The notes below the pieces were generated by a model. The model was not told where the DNA came from. It worked only from the letters and a program-made list of their open reading frames with translations, and did not search any database. Shown one piece after another: positions 9,001 to 20,732 of a stretch of DNA of 64,000 nt (position 1 is its first letter; each line of letters starts with the position of its first letter). The stretch is taken from contig PUDQ02000143.1 of the NCBI GenBank assembly GCA_002964805.2, forward strand, positions 692,001-756,000, written 5' to 3'. The position numbers and the translations under genes were made by a program. Source of the stretch: Trametes villosa. Its lineage: Eukaryota; Basidiomycota; Agaricomycetes; Polyporales; Polyporaceae.

Positions 9001-10643
9001 CCGACCGAGATGAGGTTGAAACCGAGCGCGGGCGTGTAGAGAACGTCCGTGAGCGTGATCTGGCTGTCGACGGACGGCGCGTTCGGCACGGGGATGACCA
9101 TCTTGCCAACGCCCTTCGCATGGAAGTGCTGCTGGTTCGCGGCGCTGAGCTTCTTGTCGGCGGTGGCGGTGAACGAGGCGAAGTCCTCGCGGTACGGCGA
9201 CATGTGGTGCGTGGCTCCAGAGTCGTACAGGTCGACGGCTTGGTTCGCCGTGGCGGCAGCAGCGTCCGGGACGATGGCGGCAGAGGCGGAAGCGGATGGC
9301 GGCGGCTCCGATGCATTGGCATTGAGAACCCAGTCCTCGACGTTGCGCATGCGTTCGGGCATGGGAACGCGCGCAGGCGGCGGCGCGTCAGCGTCGTCGC
9401 AGGCGTCGGACACAGCAGAGGCGGTCGCGGTGCGCAGGCTCGGCAGAGAGTCCGCGTTGGACGTCTCCGTCAGGTCCGAGTAGTCCGAGTCACCAGCAAG
9501 CGACCGGGCGTCGAGGTCGTCGTCAGAGCAGTCGCCAGAGATAGCCGGAGACCCAGAGAGAGCCGCAGACCAGGCGCCAGCGTACCCAGGACCGTGTGCA
9601 GTGGCCTGGATGTCCTCGATGCGCGCCGTGTTTGCGATCACGACGTTCGCGGCGCCAGCAGCGGGCCGCGGTTCGTTGCCTCGAGCGTTGCCTTTGCCCT
9701 TCGAGCTGTCGCTCTTCGGGCTCGGGCAGGCGGCCTCCCGGTGACCTTTGCCACCGCAGTTCCAGCACACGCCAACCGGGCGTTGCGGACCCTTCCCCCG
9801 ACCTTTCCACTTCGGCTTCTCGGACGAGACGGCGCTGGCAGCGACGCCGGTGTCCTTCGACTTCTTGCCCTTCTTCTCCTCGCGACGCCGGTCCCACTCT
9901 TCGAGCACGAGCTCGATCATGAGATCAGGTTCTATGGCGGGCTTGTCAGCGCTCGACGCTTCGCCGGCGGCTGTAGTGGTGGCGGGCGCGAGGCGCGACT
10001 GGAGCTTCATCTGCGCGGAGAGCTGCGAGATGAAAGCGGAGAGGGAGTCGGGGAGGAAGTTGATGATGACGGAAGCGTACTCCATGTCGGAGATGGTGAC
10101 GTCGTACGTGAGGAGGTTCTCGTAGGCGAGCTGGAGGCGTTCGATCTCCGAGTGGAGATCCTGCGAGGAGTCGCAGCGCATATTGAGGAAGTCGCGGCGG
10201 AGGTTCGAGCGAGCGAGTAGCGACTTGCTGGTGAACTCGGCCATGATGGCCGTCCAGACCTTCGCGACGTTGCCCTTGCGCTTGTGCTTAGCGTAGGTTG
10301 GCGCCGCGATCTTCAGCGTGAGGAGATAGAGAGCGAAGTTCTCCTTCTTCTCCCAGGCATTGATGGCGGTAGTCTCCGCCGCGGTGGGCGTGTCCGAGGC
10401 GGGCGTGGGACGTACCGAGGATCCATCGAAATGATCCCAGACCTCCTTCTGCTTCACGGCGATCTTGAACTGCTGCTCGAATAGCAGCCAGTTCGTTCCC
10501 TTCGAATCGAGCTTCTCCACGCCGGATATGAAATCCGACAGCGACGGCGACGAGGTCGATGTCATGGCGAGGAGACGGCGGCAGGTAGGGGAGATGGAAG
10601 CGAGAGAGAGGGCGAGCGGGATGGGCGAGAGGCGGATGAGCAA
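6006..10643 (-). CDS. Copia Gag-Pol polyprotein, unit 2
   Basis: A second 1545-residue copy, identical at the protein level to the one at 799-5436. The only nucleotide difference I found is G6243 for A1036, a silent glycine codon change near the RNase H end. Domain order and key residues are the same: CCHC knuckle, DSG protease, D,D35E integrase, HVDD reverse transcriptase and RNase H. It is preceded in element sense by the complete 5' LTR at 10703-11199, which would drive transcription of the whole compound element or stop at the middle LTR. Confidence 0.96.
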   Translation of the reverse strand: MLIRLSPIPLALSLASISPTCRRLLAMTSTSSPSLSDFISGVEKLDSKGTNWLLFEQQFKIAVKQKEVWDHFDGSSVRPTPASDTPTAAETTAINAWEKKENFALYLLTLKIAAPTYAKHKRKGNVAKVWTAIMAEFTSKSLLARSNLRRDFLNMRCDSSQDLHSEIERLQLAYENLLTYDVTISDMEYASVIINFLPDSLSAFISQLSAQMKLQSRLAPATTTAAGEASSADKPAIEPDLMIELVLEEWDRRREEKKGKKSKDTGVAASAVSSEKPKWKGRGKGPQRPVGVCWNCGGKGHREAACPSPKSDSSKGKGNARGNEPRPAAGAANVVIANTARIEDIQATAHGPGYAGAWSAALSGSPAISGDCSDDDLDARSLAGDSDYSDLTETSNADSLPSLRTATASAVSDACDDADAPPPARVPMPERMRNVEDWVLNANASEPPPSASASAAIVPDAAAATANQAVDLYDSGATHHMSPYREDFASFTATADKKLSAANQQHFHAKGVGKMVIPVPNAPSVDSQITLTDVLYTPALGFNLISVGRIDDAGCSATFAGGQCVILDAEGTTVGRIPKTRGLYVVVRERDPPAANAATDAVEELTEDEAHRRFGHIAIRSIRELVANGFITGVKLTKSGKTTPCEACVRAKSTRKPVPDERQGQRAEDLGEEIHSDTWGPARVVTIGGRKYYISFTDDKTRFSTLYLLRSKAEAFESFKAFEAWLERQHGARICYLNIDRGGEYLSDDFKVHLEQRGIEYKLSVHDTSEEAGVSERLNRTLMEKVRAMLITSGLPRFLWGEAALHATWLKNRSPTKALGGRTPFEAVTGSPPDMRGLPVWGSKVWVHDTSDGKLGERARCGRWVGYDPQSQGSRIYWPTKRTVTVERNLRFTDPGLPLDLSDDPVELEGVDDASTDAGDVQDKPAEPSEALDNDDAPSTVDDSAPLVAELPAAPEPPAPAPAPRDDPPEPRRSTRARFQAAPPAAPLPTLQELREADDARAVEDLLIEEIGGAAMAAHMAEVEGLDPRSLAEAKQRPEWPRWEEAMEEELNALEAHGTWRLEKPPPGANVVSCRWVFHAKKDASGNVYRYRARLVARGFSQIPGVDFFDTYAPVAKTASIRIALAFAARHDFEVHQVDVKSAYLNGEFEDNEVIWMALPPGSKLTNDKTLALRLLCPLYGLKQSARHWHKKLLRVLREKLGMSQSDVDQAVFFRVDNADLIVIVVHVDDLTVVAASDALIREVKAKLREAFDISDEGEIHWILGFAVERDRANRRLSLSQTAYIESIVRRFGLEDAKPISTPMDPHVALSTSQSPSTPSDIGAMRDVPYREAVGSLMYASLGTRPDITYAVSILSRFSDNPGRAHWDAVRRVLRYLNGTKHLKLTYGATTLDLVGYSDADGSMHEDRKAISGYAFLIDGGAVSWSSKRQELISLSTTESEYVAITHAAKEALWLRSLIGQVFEPFGDPITLNSDNQSAIALARDNQYHARTKHIDIRYHFIRWVIEDKKLHLVYCPTEDMVADVLTKALPSPKVKHFAAALGLL

Positions 10644-10684
10644 GCGAGTGGTTCTGCGCGGTTTGTGAGTCTTTCAGTTAAGGC

Positions 10685-10702
10685 CGCGCAGGGCTCATAA
10701 CC
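10685..10702 (-). other. Primer-binding site of unit 2 (half-tRNA type, initiator Met)
   Basis: It is identical to the site at 5478-5495 and directly abuts the 5' LTR. The plus strand reads as an initiator tRNA-Met anticodon arm ending in CATAACC. Confidence 0.82.
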
Positions 10703-11199
10703 TATGAGAGCACGTAGTCGGACTGGGGCTGTGATCTGCGAGAGAAGACGAGCGGGCCTCAGTACGTGTGCTCGGGCGGGAGCAAAGACTGATATATTTG
10801 TATGTACCTGCGAGAGAAGACGAGCGGGCTAGGTACATAGTAAGCAACGATGAACGCAGTAATGAACGGACGGCGAGCTTACCCTCAGTACGTGTGCTCG
10901 GGCGGGAGCAAAGACTGAGGGGGCGGCATCGCGAGGCGGCTGGTATATGTGAGGGCGAGCGAGCGTGAGGTAAGGCACGTCGCGTGCGCCAAGGCGGCGC
11001 GCGACGTGCGTAGACGAACGAAAAGGGAAAGCGTAGCACTAAATATGGTAGGTATCGTAATCAGAGCGAGGCGGGAAAACAAACGGTACCGTATCGCGCG
11101 GGCGGACGGTACATGCGCGGGCTGGGCGCGCACCCCAACGCCGACCTGCCGCTCCTCGTGATTGAGGGCGGCGGTCGCGCTCAGGATTGCGCTCCAACA
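10703..11199 (-). repeat. Right LTR (5' LTR of unit 2), 497 bp
   Basis: It looks identical to the other two LTRs. It ends at 11199, directly followed by the right target duplication. In element sense it is the upstream LTR and therefore the probable promoter of the compound element, transcribing away from the intact 5' part of the broken host gene. Confidence 0.93.
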
Positions 11200-11204
11200 T
11201 GAGA
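11200..11204. repeat. Target-site duplication TGAGA, right copy
   Basis: It matches 284-288. The five bases belong to the coding sequence of the F-box-like host gene (TCTCA on the minus strand). Confidence 0.92.
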
Positions 11205-12265
11205 CGCGGGACGACCTCGAGCGGGAAGACATCCTCGAACGCGCCAACACCGTGGCTGAGCATGACGGTCAGCTTCAGGTGGGTCGGCGGCGTGTCGCAC
11301 AGCACGAGCGTCAGGCGGTCCTTCAGGTGCGCGCAGAAGCCATTCACCATGAGCGTATCCACCGTGCACCTGAGCCCGAGCATGAACAGTGTCATTGTGT
11401 CTGCGCCAACGGTGCCGATGCTCATCCACCGCGCGGTGCCGGATGCCTGGTAGCGCTGGTTGATGCCGCGGACGCGCATCTGCTCTTCGCCGTCATCGAC
11501 CAGCGCCTCGTCGGTCTCGCCGAGGATGAGCGAGCTGCGGAGGTTCGGGAACATGTGTGTCAGGGCATCGAGCCACGGCGGCCCTTTGATCGCAAACAAC
11601 GCTACGAAGTCCATCGCGGGGAACTGCGTGCCCCTTGAGTCCGGATCAAGCTTGATCGCAGGGCGCGTGAGGTCGAGCAGCTCGAGCGTTGGGGCTAGAT
11701 GGCCGATGACTTCATTGAGATGAGCCGTGGTCATTCAGTGGGGAGCGTCCGGGGTCGCCATCCCGGCCGGTTGGAGGGCGACGCGGAGCAGCTTCAGCGG
11801 CGATTGTGTCCTCAGAAGGATCTTCTCCGTGAATACAGACCATACGGGGATGGAGAGATGCCCCAGGCGAGTCATATCCCAGATCGTCTTTGGTATTGCG
11901 GGGTTCGGGAGACACAGGAATGTCCTGGCGCCGTAGGGAATTTCCAGCGACCGGAGGTGTGTGGCGTGCTTCAGTATATCCACTACGAGCTGTGCAATAT
12001 CTGGCCGGCTCTGTTGCTCTGCCTCTTGGATGAGAAGCTGGAGGTTGCGGAGGTACGGCGAGCGCGCCGTGCTGTCGGCGAGAAGGAAGGCGTGGAAAGC
12101 GCGGATTGAGCGTTCATCGCGAAGAGCGACGTCCCCCACCGCGGCGAAGAGTTTCTTGGCGGAAATCCCGCGCAGTGCGTGGCAGGTCAACGAGCATGAG
12201 AGCAGCGTTGGTACATCGTCGACAAGAGTGCAGATGATGTCGAGCGTGTCGAGGTCGAGACGCAT
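11200..12265 (-). pseudogene. 5' part of disrupted F-box-like gene (copy A)
   Basis: It starts at the ATG at 12265 (MRLDLDTLDIICTLVDDVP). The N-terminus (LSCSLTCHALRGISAKKLF) resembles the short F-box-like helix motif of the paralogues at 20733, 26125 and 28660, followed by leucine-rich repeat-like sequence. Two lesions are present. An in-frame TGA at 11737-11735 (codon 177) is directly followed by ATG ACC in the same frame. The copia insertion at 11200 is the second. Homology to the paralogues continues on both sides of the TGA without a frameshift (APTLELLDL, then VVPRLTHLVLVV across the empty site). No splice-site pair around the TGA would remove it while keeping residues the paralogues have. 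The gene may have been inactive before the element arrived, or the TGA may be a later change. Confidence 0.85.
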
Positions 12266-13024
12266 GCGGCCTGAGTGCGAATGCGTGTGTTGTGCAGACT
12301 ATCACTAGCGCAGGTCAGTTCAGGCTAGTAAGGTAGTAAACAAAGTGCATTCGCTACCAATTTGTCTCTGCGTCCGAAGACCTCCGAGTCTGGTTAGGGA
12401 CAGGCGTTAGAAATGTACTATTCGAGTGCCTTGAACTTACGGGCCGCGATGAATGTCAGTCACCCTGGGATGTGCGCGCCCTAATGTTTTCTGTAGCGCG
12501 TTTCACAGTGGGTTAGCACATATGACTTCGCAGGACAGTCTTGCTGTAGGGCGATGGTATTCCGAGGTGGGGTGCCGGTGGATGCTACCAGGTCAAATGC
12601 AGGTGTTGAAGGCTCGGCGCTCAGTGCTAGAGAGGGTCTGGTTTCAAGCTTCAAACAGCAGTGTAAGCGACGATATTAAGGAGATTTGGCTGAGTTTCAA
12701 AAAATAAGCGTCTGTCTACTCTCAGTATTGACGCTCTTTGACTACGCTAGTAATGAAGGGTGTTGTTGTTTCGTCCCACCATCTGACCTTCCTTCGGTGC
12801 ACTCACTGGAATGCGTTTTTCAATATGTGTGCTGTACTGGAGTCTGCTATGCTTCTCCTCTGACTAACCTCGTAAACGTGCGGGGGTCGTGACGAAGACT
12901 ACGCATGATATGCATCTACTCACAGTATACCGGCAGTGTGCGGTGCTGCGTGACCCGTGGTGGGGCATGGCGGCGTCCTCATGTTTTCCGCTGGCGCGAC
13001 CTATTCTTCTTGATCGCGACAGTC
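12266..13024. other. Intergenic, divergent upstream regions
   Basis: This is the space between the start of broken F-box-like copy A (minus) and the HET gene (plus). It is less GC-rich than the flanking genes. I see no domain, repeat or convincing TATA element. Confidence 0.6.
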
Positions 13025-15044
13025 ATGTGGCTGTTGGATACTCACACCTTGCAGCTGCGGCTGTTCCAAAATCCACCCGCTCCTGATAACGGCGGGGCAT
13101 ATGCCATCCTTTCGCACGTATGGAGTGCGGAGGGCGAGCAAGGTTTCCAGGTTCGTCCCTCTCATCGTTCACTGAGCTATGACTTGACTACGTGGATTGC
13201 TGACCGCAACCGCGCTATCCCAGGAGTTGAAGACCATCATCGCCTCCTCGGACGCCTCTAGATTAGGGAAGGAGACACTGCAGAACGACGAAAGAATCTC
13301 GGCGAAGATCCGCGACTGCTGCGCATTCGCCCGCTGCATGGGGTACCGCCTCCTCTGGATCGACTCCTGCTGCATCGACAAGACGAGCAGCGCGGAGCTC
13401 TCGGAGGCGATCAACTCCATGTACGAGTGGTACTCGCGCGCGGCCGTGTGTTACGCTTTCCTATACGACGTGGGCGACGACCAGGATCCCTCTACACCGG
13501 GATCCGAGTTCCGGAACAGCCGATGGTTCCGTCGAGGCTGGACGCTACAGGAACTCGTCGCCCCCAGAGACGTGCTCTTACTGTCCCGGGACTGGCGCAT
13601 GCTCGGGACGAAGGAGGACCTCGCGGCCGTTATCGAGGAGATCACAGGCGTCGATCAGGCAGTCCTCCTTTTTGAGAAGATGCCGGCTTCAGTCAGCGTG
13701 GCTTGCCGTATGTCTTGGGCATCCAGGAGGGTCACGACGCGGGTCGAGGACGAGGCGTACTCCCTCCTAGGCCTCTTCGGAATCTGCATGCCCACCATCT
13801 ACGGGGAGGGCCGCAATGCCTTTCTAAGGCTGCAGGAGGAGATCCTCAAGCAAATTCCCGATCAGTCCATCTTCGTCTGGGGTATCACTCCGTGGACACT
13901 CATTGACAAGAGTAGATGGGACAACATCGCCGAGGCGTCCAGGACCAGCCTCCCCAAACGCCCCATCGTAGACGTGGACATGTACGGCCGCCAATACAGG
14001 GAGCACTTCTGCCGGCGCGATTCCCTCACGCGCAATTTCCTCTTCGCGAGCTCCCCGGCCGACTTCCGCAACTCCGCGCACATCTCACCCATCCGACTGT
14101 CCACGCTGGCAAGCCGCCTCGGGGCGCCCGTCGACGCCCCGAACTACATCTTCACCAGCTACGGCGTGCGCATGCGCCTCCCCACCATCCCCGATAAGGA
14201 CATGCTCGGGGATAGCTGCCTCGCCATCCTCGCATGCGAGGACGACCGTGGCCGGCTCGCCGCGCTCATCCTCAATACGGACGGCGACCTTGAGGGCAGC
14301 CACGCCATCGGCTCCCCGTGGTCCCCGAGCATCCGCGGCGTCCTCCTCCGCACGCCGCTCGCGCGGAGGAACGAGAAGGCCGTTGCTGTGACCGCTACGG
14401 ACGTCTGCATAGCGCATCGACCTGTGTTCCAGGATTCCTCATTTGGTGGGGTCCTTGGGTTTGTCGAGACGCGGCTTGGATTCAGCACGTTTGCGATGTT
14501 CCGCGGGCCATGCACCGTCGTCATCCCGCAGTGGACGCTCACTCGGCTCGCCCATGCAGGTTGCGTCCCGAGCTGGACCGGCAGCTCGTTCACGCTAGAC
14601 TCCCCAACGGCGGGCCCGTGCAGCCTCGCGTTCGCTGTCCCAAGGGCGCGCCTTCGCGTCGCTATCTCTCTCGCGCTCTGCATCGCCAAGGAGGCCGACT
14701 GCCGGTATGCCCTCCATGCAGCCCTGACGCACTTGGAGGACGGCGAGGGACCCGTTGAGGACACAGAGTTATTTGACTCAAACTGTAGGGGAGAGCACGT
14801 CGCGTCGTGGGCAGACGCGACGAGGGCGTGGGATGTCCCCGCGCTGGGGTCGGTCGCCCTCAGGTTTAAGAACTGGCCGTGCGGGGATCATGCTGGGGAC
14901 GCGGCGATGGTGCGCCCGCTGTTTGCGCTGGAGGTGCAAGTGAGCCCCATTCCCGCGGCCTGCCTCCGAGTCCAGGGGACGGACAGAGCGCCGCACGTTG
15001 AGATGGATGTCGATGTTGGTTCCAATTCTTCTGTAACGCCGTAG
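13025..15044 (+). CDS. HET-domain (heterokaryon incompatibility) protein
   Basis: Two exons, 13025-13150 and 13224-15044, encode 648 residues. The 73-bp intron (GTTCGT donor, CCCAG acceptor) is in phase 0. The start is MWLLDTHTLQLRLF, which places the HET hallmark AYAILSHVW at about 25-33. It is followed by LLWIDSCCIDK and EAINSMYEWYSRAAVCYAFL (about 90-130), then RRGWTLQELVAP and EDEAYSLLGLFGICMPTIYGEG (to about 240). HET domains in fungi trigger self/non-self recognition cell death between incompatible hyphae. In Agaricomycetes the family is large and mostly uncharacterised. The remaining 400 residues have no repeat (WD, ankyrin) or NACHT region that I can see. No partner gene is adjacent. 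Codons and GC match the neighbours. Confidence 0.9.
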
Positions 15045-15643
15045 GATCAGTGATGCAGCCAGCTCTCCGAGTGTAATTGATACTTACTGTATGCTAGTGA
15101 ACGGGAATAGAAGGCGTGGATATAGTCAATACGCGGCATGCTCATACCAACCCCACATGGACTTCACGCGCGCACACGAAAGCTCCAGATGAGAAACTGC
15201 GTGTCTTTGTGTATTGCTTTGCGCTGCTATGCGTGCGGACTCGGGCTCTGACTCGGGCGATAACGTACATGGGGGGACGGGGCGCAGAAACCGGTCTAGT
15301 ATCAGACAGACAGAACACACATCCTCAAACAAACCACTCGGACGATGACGTGAAGGACGGACGGCGCGCAGCGGCGTCGACGGCGGGGGCTCCGGTTCCG
15401 GTTCCGGACATGAAACAGACGACGAGGAACGGAAGGCGGGAGATGAAAGAAGGCAGATGGGAGACGGGGGCTGTTGTTGTGGCGTGTGGGGGTACATTTT
15501 CGGACGGGGGACGGCTGCTTTGAGGGCCGTCGCGTCAGAGGCGGCGCTAGCATGATGGGACACACGACTCACGTATATGGAAACAAGACAGCACAGTCGA
15601 TGCGGAAGGGGCGGATAGAATGGGGGGCATGACGGGGGACAGC
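15045..15643. other. Intergenic between convergent HET and MAPK genes
   Basis: This is the 3' flank of both genes and probably holds their terminators and untranslated regions. No additional coding sequence is supported. Confidence 0.6.
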
Positions 15644-17258
<1,615 letters not shown>

Positions 17259-20200
17259 GGCGGATGGAGTGCGTGCTGGTCGTGGCCGAGGGGGTCGTCG
17301 TCGTCGCTGTCGTCGTGGAGGAGGGGGAGGGTGGGGGTAACAAAAGAAAAGACAAGGCGGGGGAAAGGCTATAAGGAGCCGATCTTGTTGTCTGCGCGGC
17401 GTCTCCCGGCCGCGCGGTTACCGGTCATTTGGACCTTGTAACGGGGGCAACGCCCTTTCCGTTGCCCTCTCAGCCAGTTCGCACAGTGATCTGCAGCGGA
17501 ACAGCCCTATCTAGTATCACATCAGTCTCCTCGTCGTCGACCGTAATTTCTAGCGGACGCCGACGTCGTCCACGGCGGCTATCTTGATTCTGTTCATTGA
17601 CACTCGCAATTGATCAGCGCGCGCAACGGCACGGGTGCGTGATGGATGTTGTAGGTGCTCATGTCATTGTCAAGCATGCTTGGGCGGAGAGCTGATGTAC
17701 AGGACCGTGGACAGGCGCAGCTACCGTACACCTGAGGCGCGACATACGCCCCGGGGCCGAGTGTCAGGCTGTAACGTCCTTGGCTTCAAACCTTCATCTC
17801 CCAAGGAGACGCTGTCCTGGTATTCCTGCTATGGGCAGGCAGACGCACTGCGCCCGAAGAAGACAGCGAGGAACTGCGGCAGCCACGGACCCCTCTCTCA
17901 CCTCGGAGTCCCGGGGCGGTCACCCCACAGCTTCCTACGGCCTACCACTGCCATAACTTCGACACCGGCGCTCGTCAACGTCTTGGTCCACCTATCTGCG
18001 CCGGGAGCTCAAGTATCAGTTCTACCCAAGTGATCTGTCACCGGAATTGACATTGACCATGCTTGAGCAACTTGATACGGATGGCGGTGGAGGTGAGCCT
18101 CAGATTGCTCCAATGTTTACCTATCATGCTGTCTAACGCGCACAGGTTCAGGCTCGTGCAGCAGCGAGCCGTGTCAGACGAGGGTACCTGATAAGTGGAC
18201 GGCAGGCTTCACGTCCATCTGCTACTACTCACGGTTGTCTGATTCGCGCTGGCCACCCCACTGATCGCTGGGCCGGGGACGCGCCATAGCACATTCGCCT
18301 TTGACATCGACGCGTTCCGGCCATGCTGTCGTGTATTGCAGCTGCAACGTTCTCCCACTGTCTGCTATAACACCAACATGTCCACGCTATAAGCAGACGT
18401 GCGCCTCACTGTATAGCGCCGCCGTTCCCACTCCTATCTCACCGTCCTCGACCACATAAGAAAGCCCACCTTCCCGTCCGGGACGATCAGCGCTGTCCCA
18501 TTGGCACCCGCGGCTGGACGTGCCCCCCTCTCTCTCGTGCCTCCGCCTCCCTGGAGGGTGTCTGCCACAGCCCGCGCGCCGCGTGAGAGAGCATCTCGCC
18601 CCGACGTTCGTCTCCTGGCGACGACGCGGGCTCGGGTGATACGGCCTGTCTTCGATGTTCGCGCGTGCCGAAGGTGCGTCTTCTATCATCCCTCCGCCAT
18701 CGCTCCTTCCTTCCTCAGCCTGCGATCCCGCTACCGTCAACGCCTCTGCGCTCCGGGTACTTTCGGGGACGGGGGAGGATGAGGCCGCGTTTGCTGTCCG
18801 GCGCGGGTGACGATCGCTGTACCGGCGCAGCATTTCGGGAATGTCTATGTATGCCGACGGGATGGCGTCCCACGGTACTACGCCTGCCGCAGCAGTCCGC
18901 ATGCTGCGCTCGAGGAATCGCGCCGGTGCTCACCACTGCCCGAGTCCAACATATGCCGGAAGCTTCCTAGTATAAGGCACAGTACGCGTCGAGAATCGCC
19001 AGTCCGAGTCGCCACCCTCGTCGGAATCGCGAGAGGCTGGGCAGTGGTACTCGCGAATCATGCGCCCACGAGTATCTCACTGGTCAGTCTTGTGCATCAC
19101 GGCGACCACAAAATTAAGCATCATTGCCAGTGTTACAGCATTGCGCGCCGGCCTTCCCGTTGTTCCCCGTAGCGGGTCCGATGGGCCTCCGCCGCGGTTT
19201 TTGTTCCGACTCCGGTGACGCCACGAAGACGGCGCTCAGCGCTCAGCCATAGGCGCCGCTCGCCGTGGTACTTCCCAGGGAGACAGGGAAGCCGACGCAA
19301 ATACGCCAGGTCGCTTCCCATGACGAGCATCTTGCATATATCAGGCTATACAGGGATAACGCCACCGTGACCGATCATCATTCCTCTAGAATCATCCATC
19401 TGGGAAAGGAGGGTGGCTTTCCGCGTCGAGTGCGGCGGTGCGCGCGATGCGATCTGTACACCTCGCTGCTGTCCATCCACAGAAGCGCATGCGGATAGCT
19501 GCCTTCCCGGCGTCCCGAAGCACGTCCGCATTGTAGCCTCGGTGTGCCGGTGAGCTTCGCGCAAGACTTTGCCCGGTGATATGTGGCTCACGAAGCGCGC
19601 GATGTAGATCCTCGCGGGTCCAGTTCTCCCACCATCTGGCAGATATGCGATGGCGTACTGGGAAGATGGACTCGCCGGAGGCGTCCCTGCAAGCTTTAAG
19701 GTTCTGGATGATGTTCATACGGCCGGATGTGAGCGTGTGCCTTTCCCCGCCGATAGGAGATATCGTAGCGTTTGCGCGGAGGTGCCTTACAATAGAATGC
19801 ACGGGTGGTCGGGATGCGAACACCTCCTTACGGTGCGGGATCCGGACATTGAGATTGAAAAGACTAAATTCACTGCGAATGGACCGCGGAAGAGACGGGA
19901 CGGCTACAGGTATACGCGCATTCGCGCTTGCTGAACACCCGTTGAACTACGCGCACGGTACCAGGCCGCCGTGCACACGCTCGGTGAGCGCGTACCGGCC
20001 CTGAGACCTCTGCCCAGAACATCCCTTGAGGTAGGCGGGGCTCCAAGTTTACTTCCGACCGGAGGGCACTAGCGGCCAGGAACGCGCTCTTCCTTTTCGC
20101 CTAGGGCATGATATGACCATGTACGACGAGCGGTATCTTCACCTCGCGCGCTTCTCCCCACTAATCCACGGCGACGCAAAAACGCCGGCTCTCCACGGAT

Positions 20201-20732
20201 CTAGCAGTACCAGGCACTCCATCTCAATGGTACTCACTCGCGGGGGATGATCGCGCTCGACCGTTGCGCAACAACGATTGGCAAGGCGCTGTCAAAATGG
20301 TGCGCGGAAGTGACTGTATCTCTTGTGATTGCTCTCTCGCAGCTAGGCGCGAGACCGCCGACGCCGACCGTCATTGCACCGAGTGTGCGTAAAGTGTGTC
20401 CTGGCAAACTAATGGCTGACGGCGTGCTTTATACAGAGTGTGGACATGACATACCTCGATCCCGGCATGTCTCTCTGAGTTTCCTACTTACCGCATTTGG
20501 GCGAGAGTGTAGCGCCACGTGCCATCTTCCTGCGTACCGCGTACCCGCCGGGGCCTCAACCAAGTTTCGTCCTACCACTGCCAGTGCCATCACCTGCCAA
20601 GGCAGCAACTATTCGTCACTCAAGTTGGGACATCCGAGCTGAAATCACGGTTAGTGCCCCTTTGTATATCCGCCCTACTCACACACACACACACTCACAT
20701 AGTACCTCAGGGATAACCCACCGAAACTCCAG
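17259..20732. other. 3.5-kb stretch with no recognised gene
   Basis: The first part is the MAPK upstream region. Further on I see only unassigned frames. The longest are 171 codons at 18387-18902 (minus) and 143 codons at 19392-19823 (minus). Neither has a recognisable domain, a paralogue in this window or good splice context. There is a short CA microsatellite at about 20680-20697, just upstream of F-box-like copy B, and a TATA-like TATATCC near 20663. The region may hold decayed elements. Confidence 0.5.

Larger units (their letters stand above)
289..11199 (-). mobile_element. Compound Ty1/copia retrotransposon, LTR-internal-LTR-internal-LTR
   Basis: Three 497-bp LTRs (289-785, 5496-5992, 10703-11199) alternate with two 4710-bp internal regions (786-5495 and 5993-10702), an exact 5207-bp period. 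In element sense (minus) the LTR begins TGTTGGAGCGC and ends CTCTCATA. One TGAGA target duplication flanks the whole structure, so it was one insertion, later expanded (or integrated as a dimer), not two independent insertions. Each internal region holds an 18-nt primer-binding site, a single gag-pol frame and a polypurine tract. By eye, the two units differ at one site, A1036 versus G6243, which is silent in pol. The three LTRs look identical, so the insertion is young. It splits an F-box-like gene. Confidence 0.95.

Noticed and set aside
18387..18902. 171-codon minus-strand frame
   Set aside because: No recognisable domain, paralogue or splice structure. Composition is like random GC-rich sequence. 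Mentioned only in the intergenic entry.
19392..19823. 143-codon minus-strand frame
   Set aside because: No family recognised and no supporting gene structure nearby.
20680..20697. CA microsatellite
   Set aside because: Short and ordinary. Noted in the intergenic entry only.
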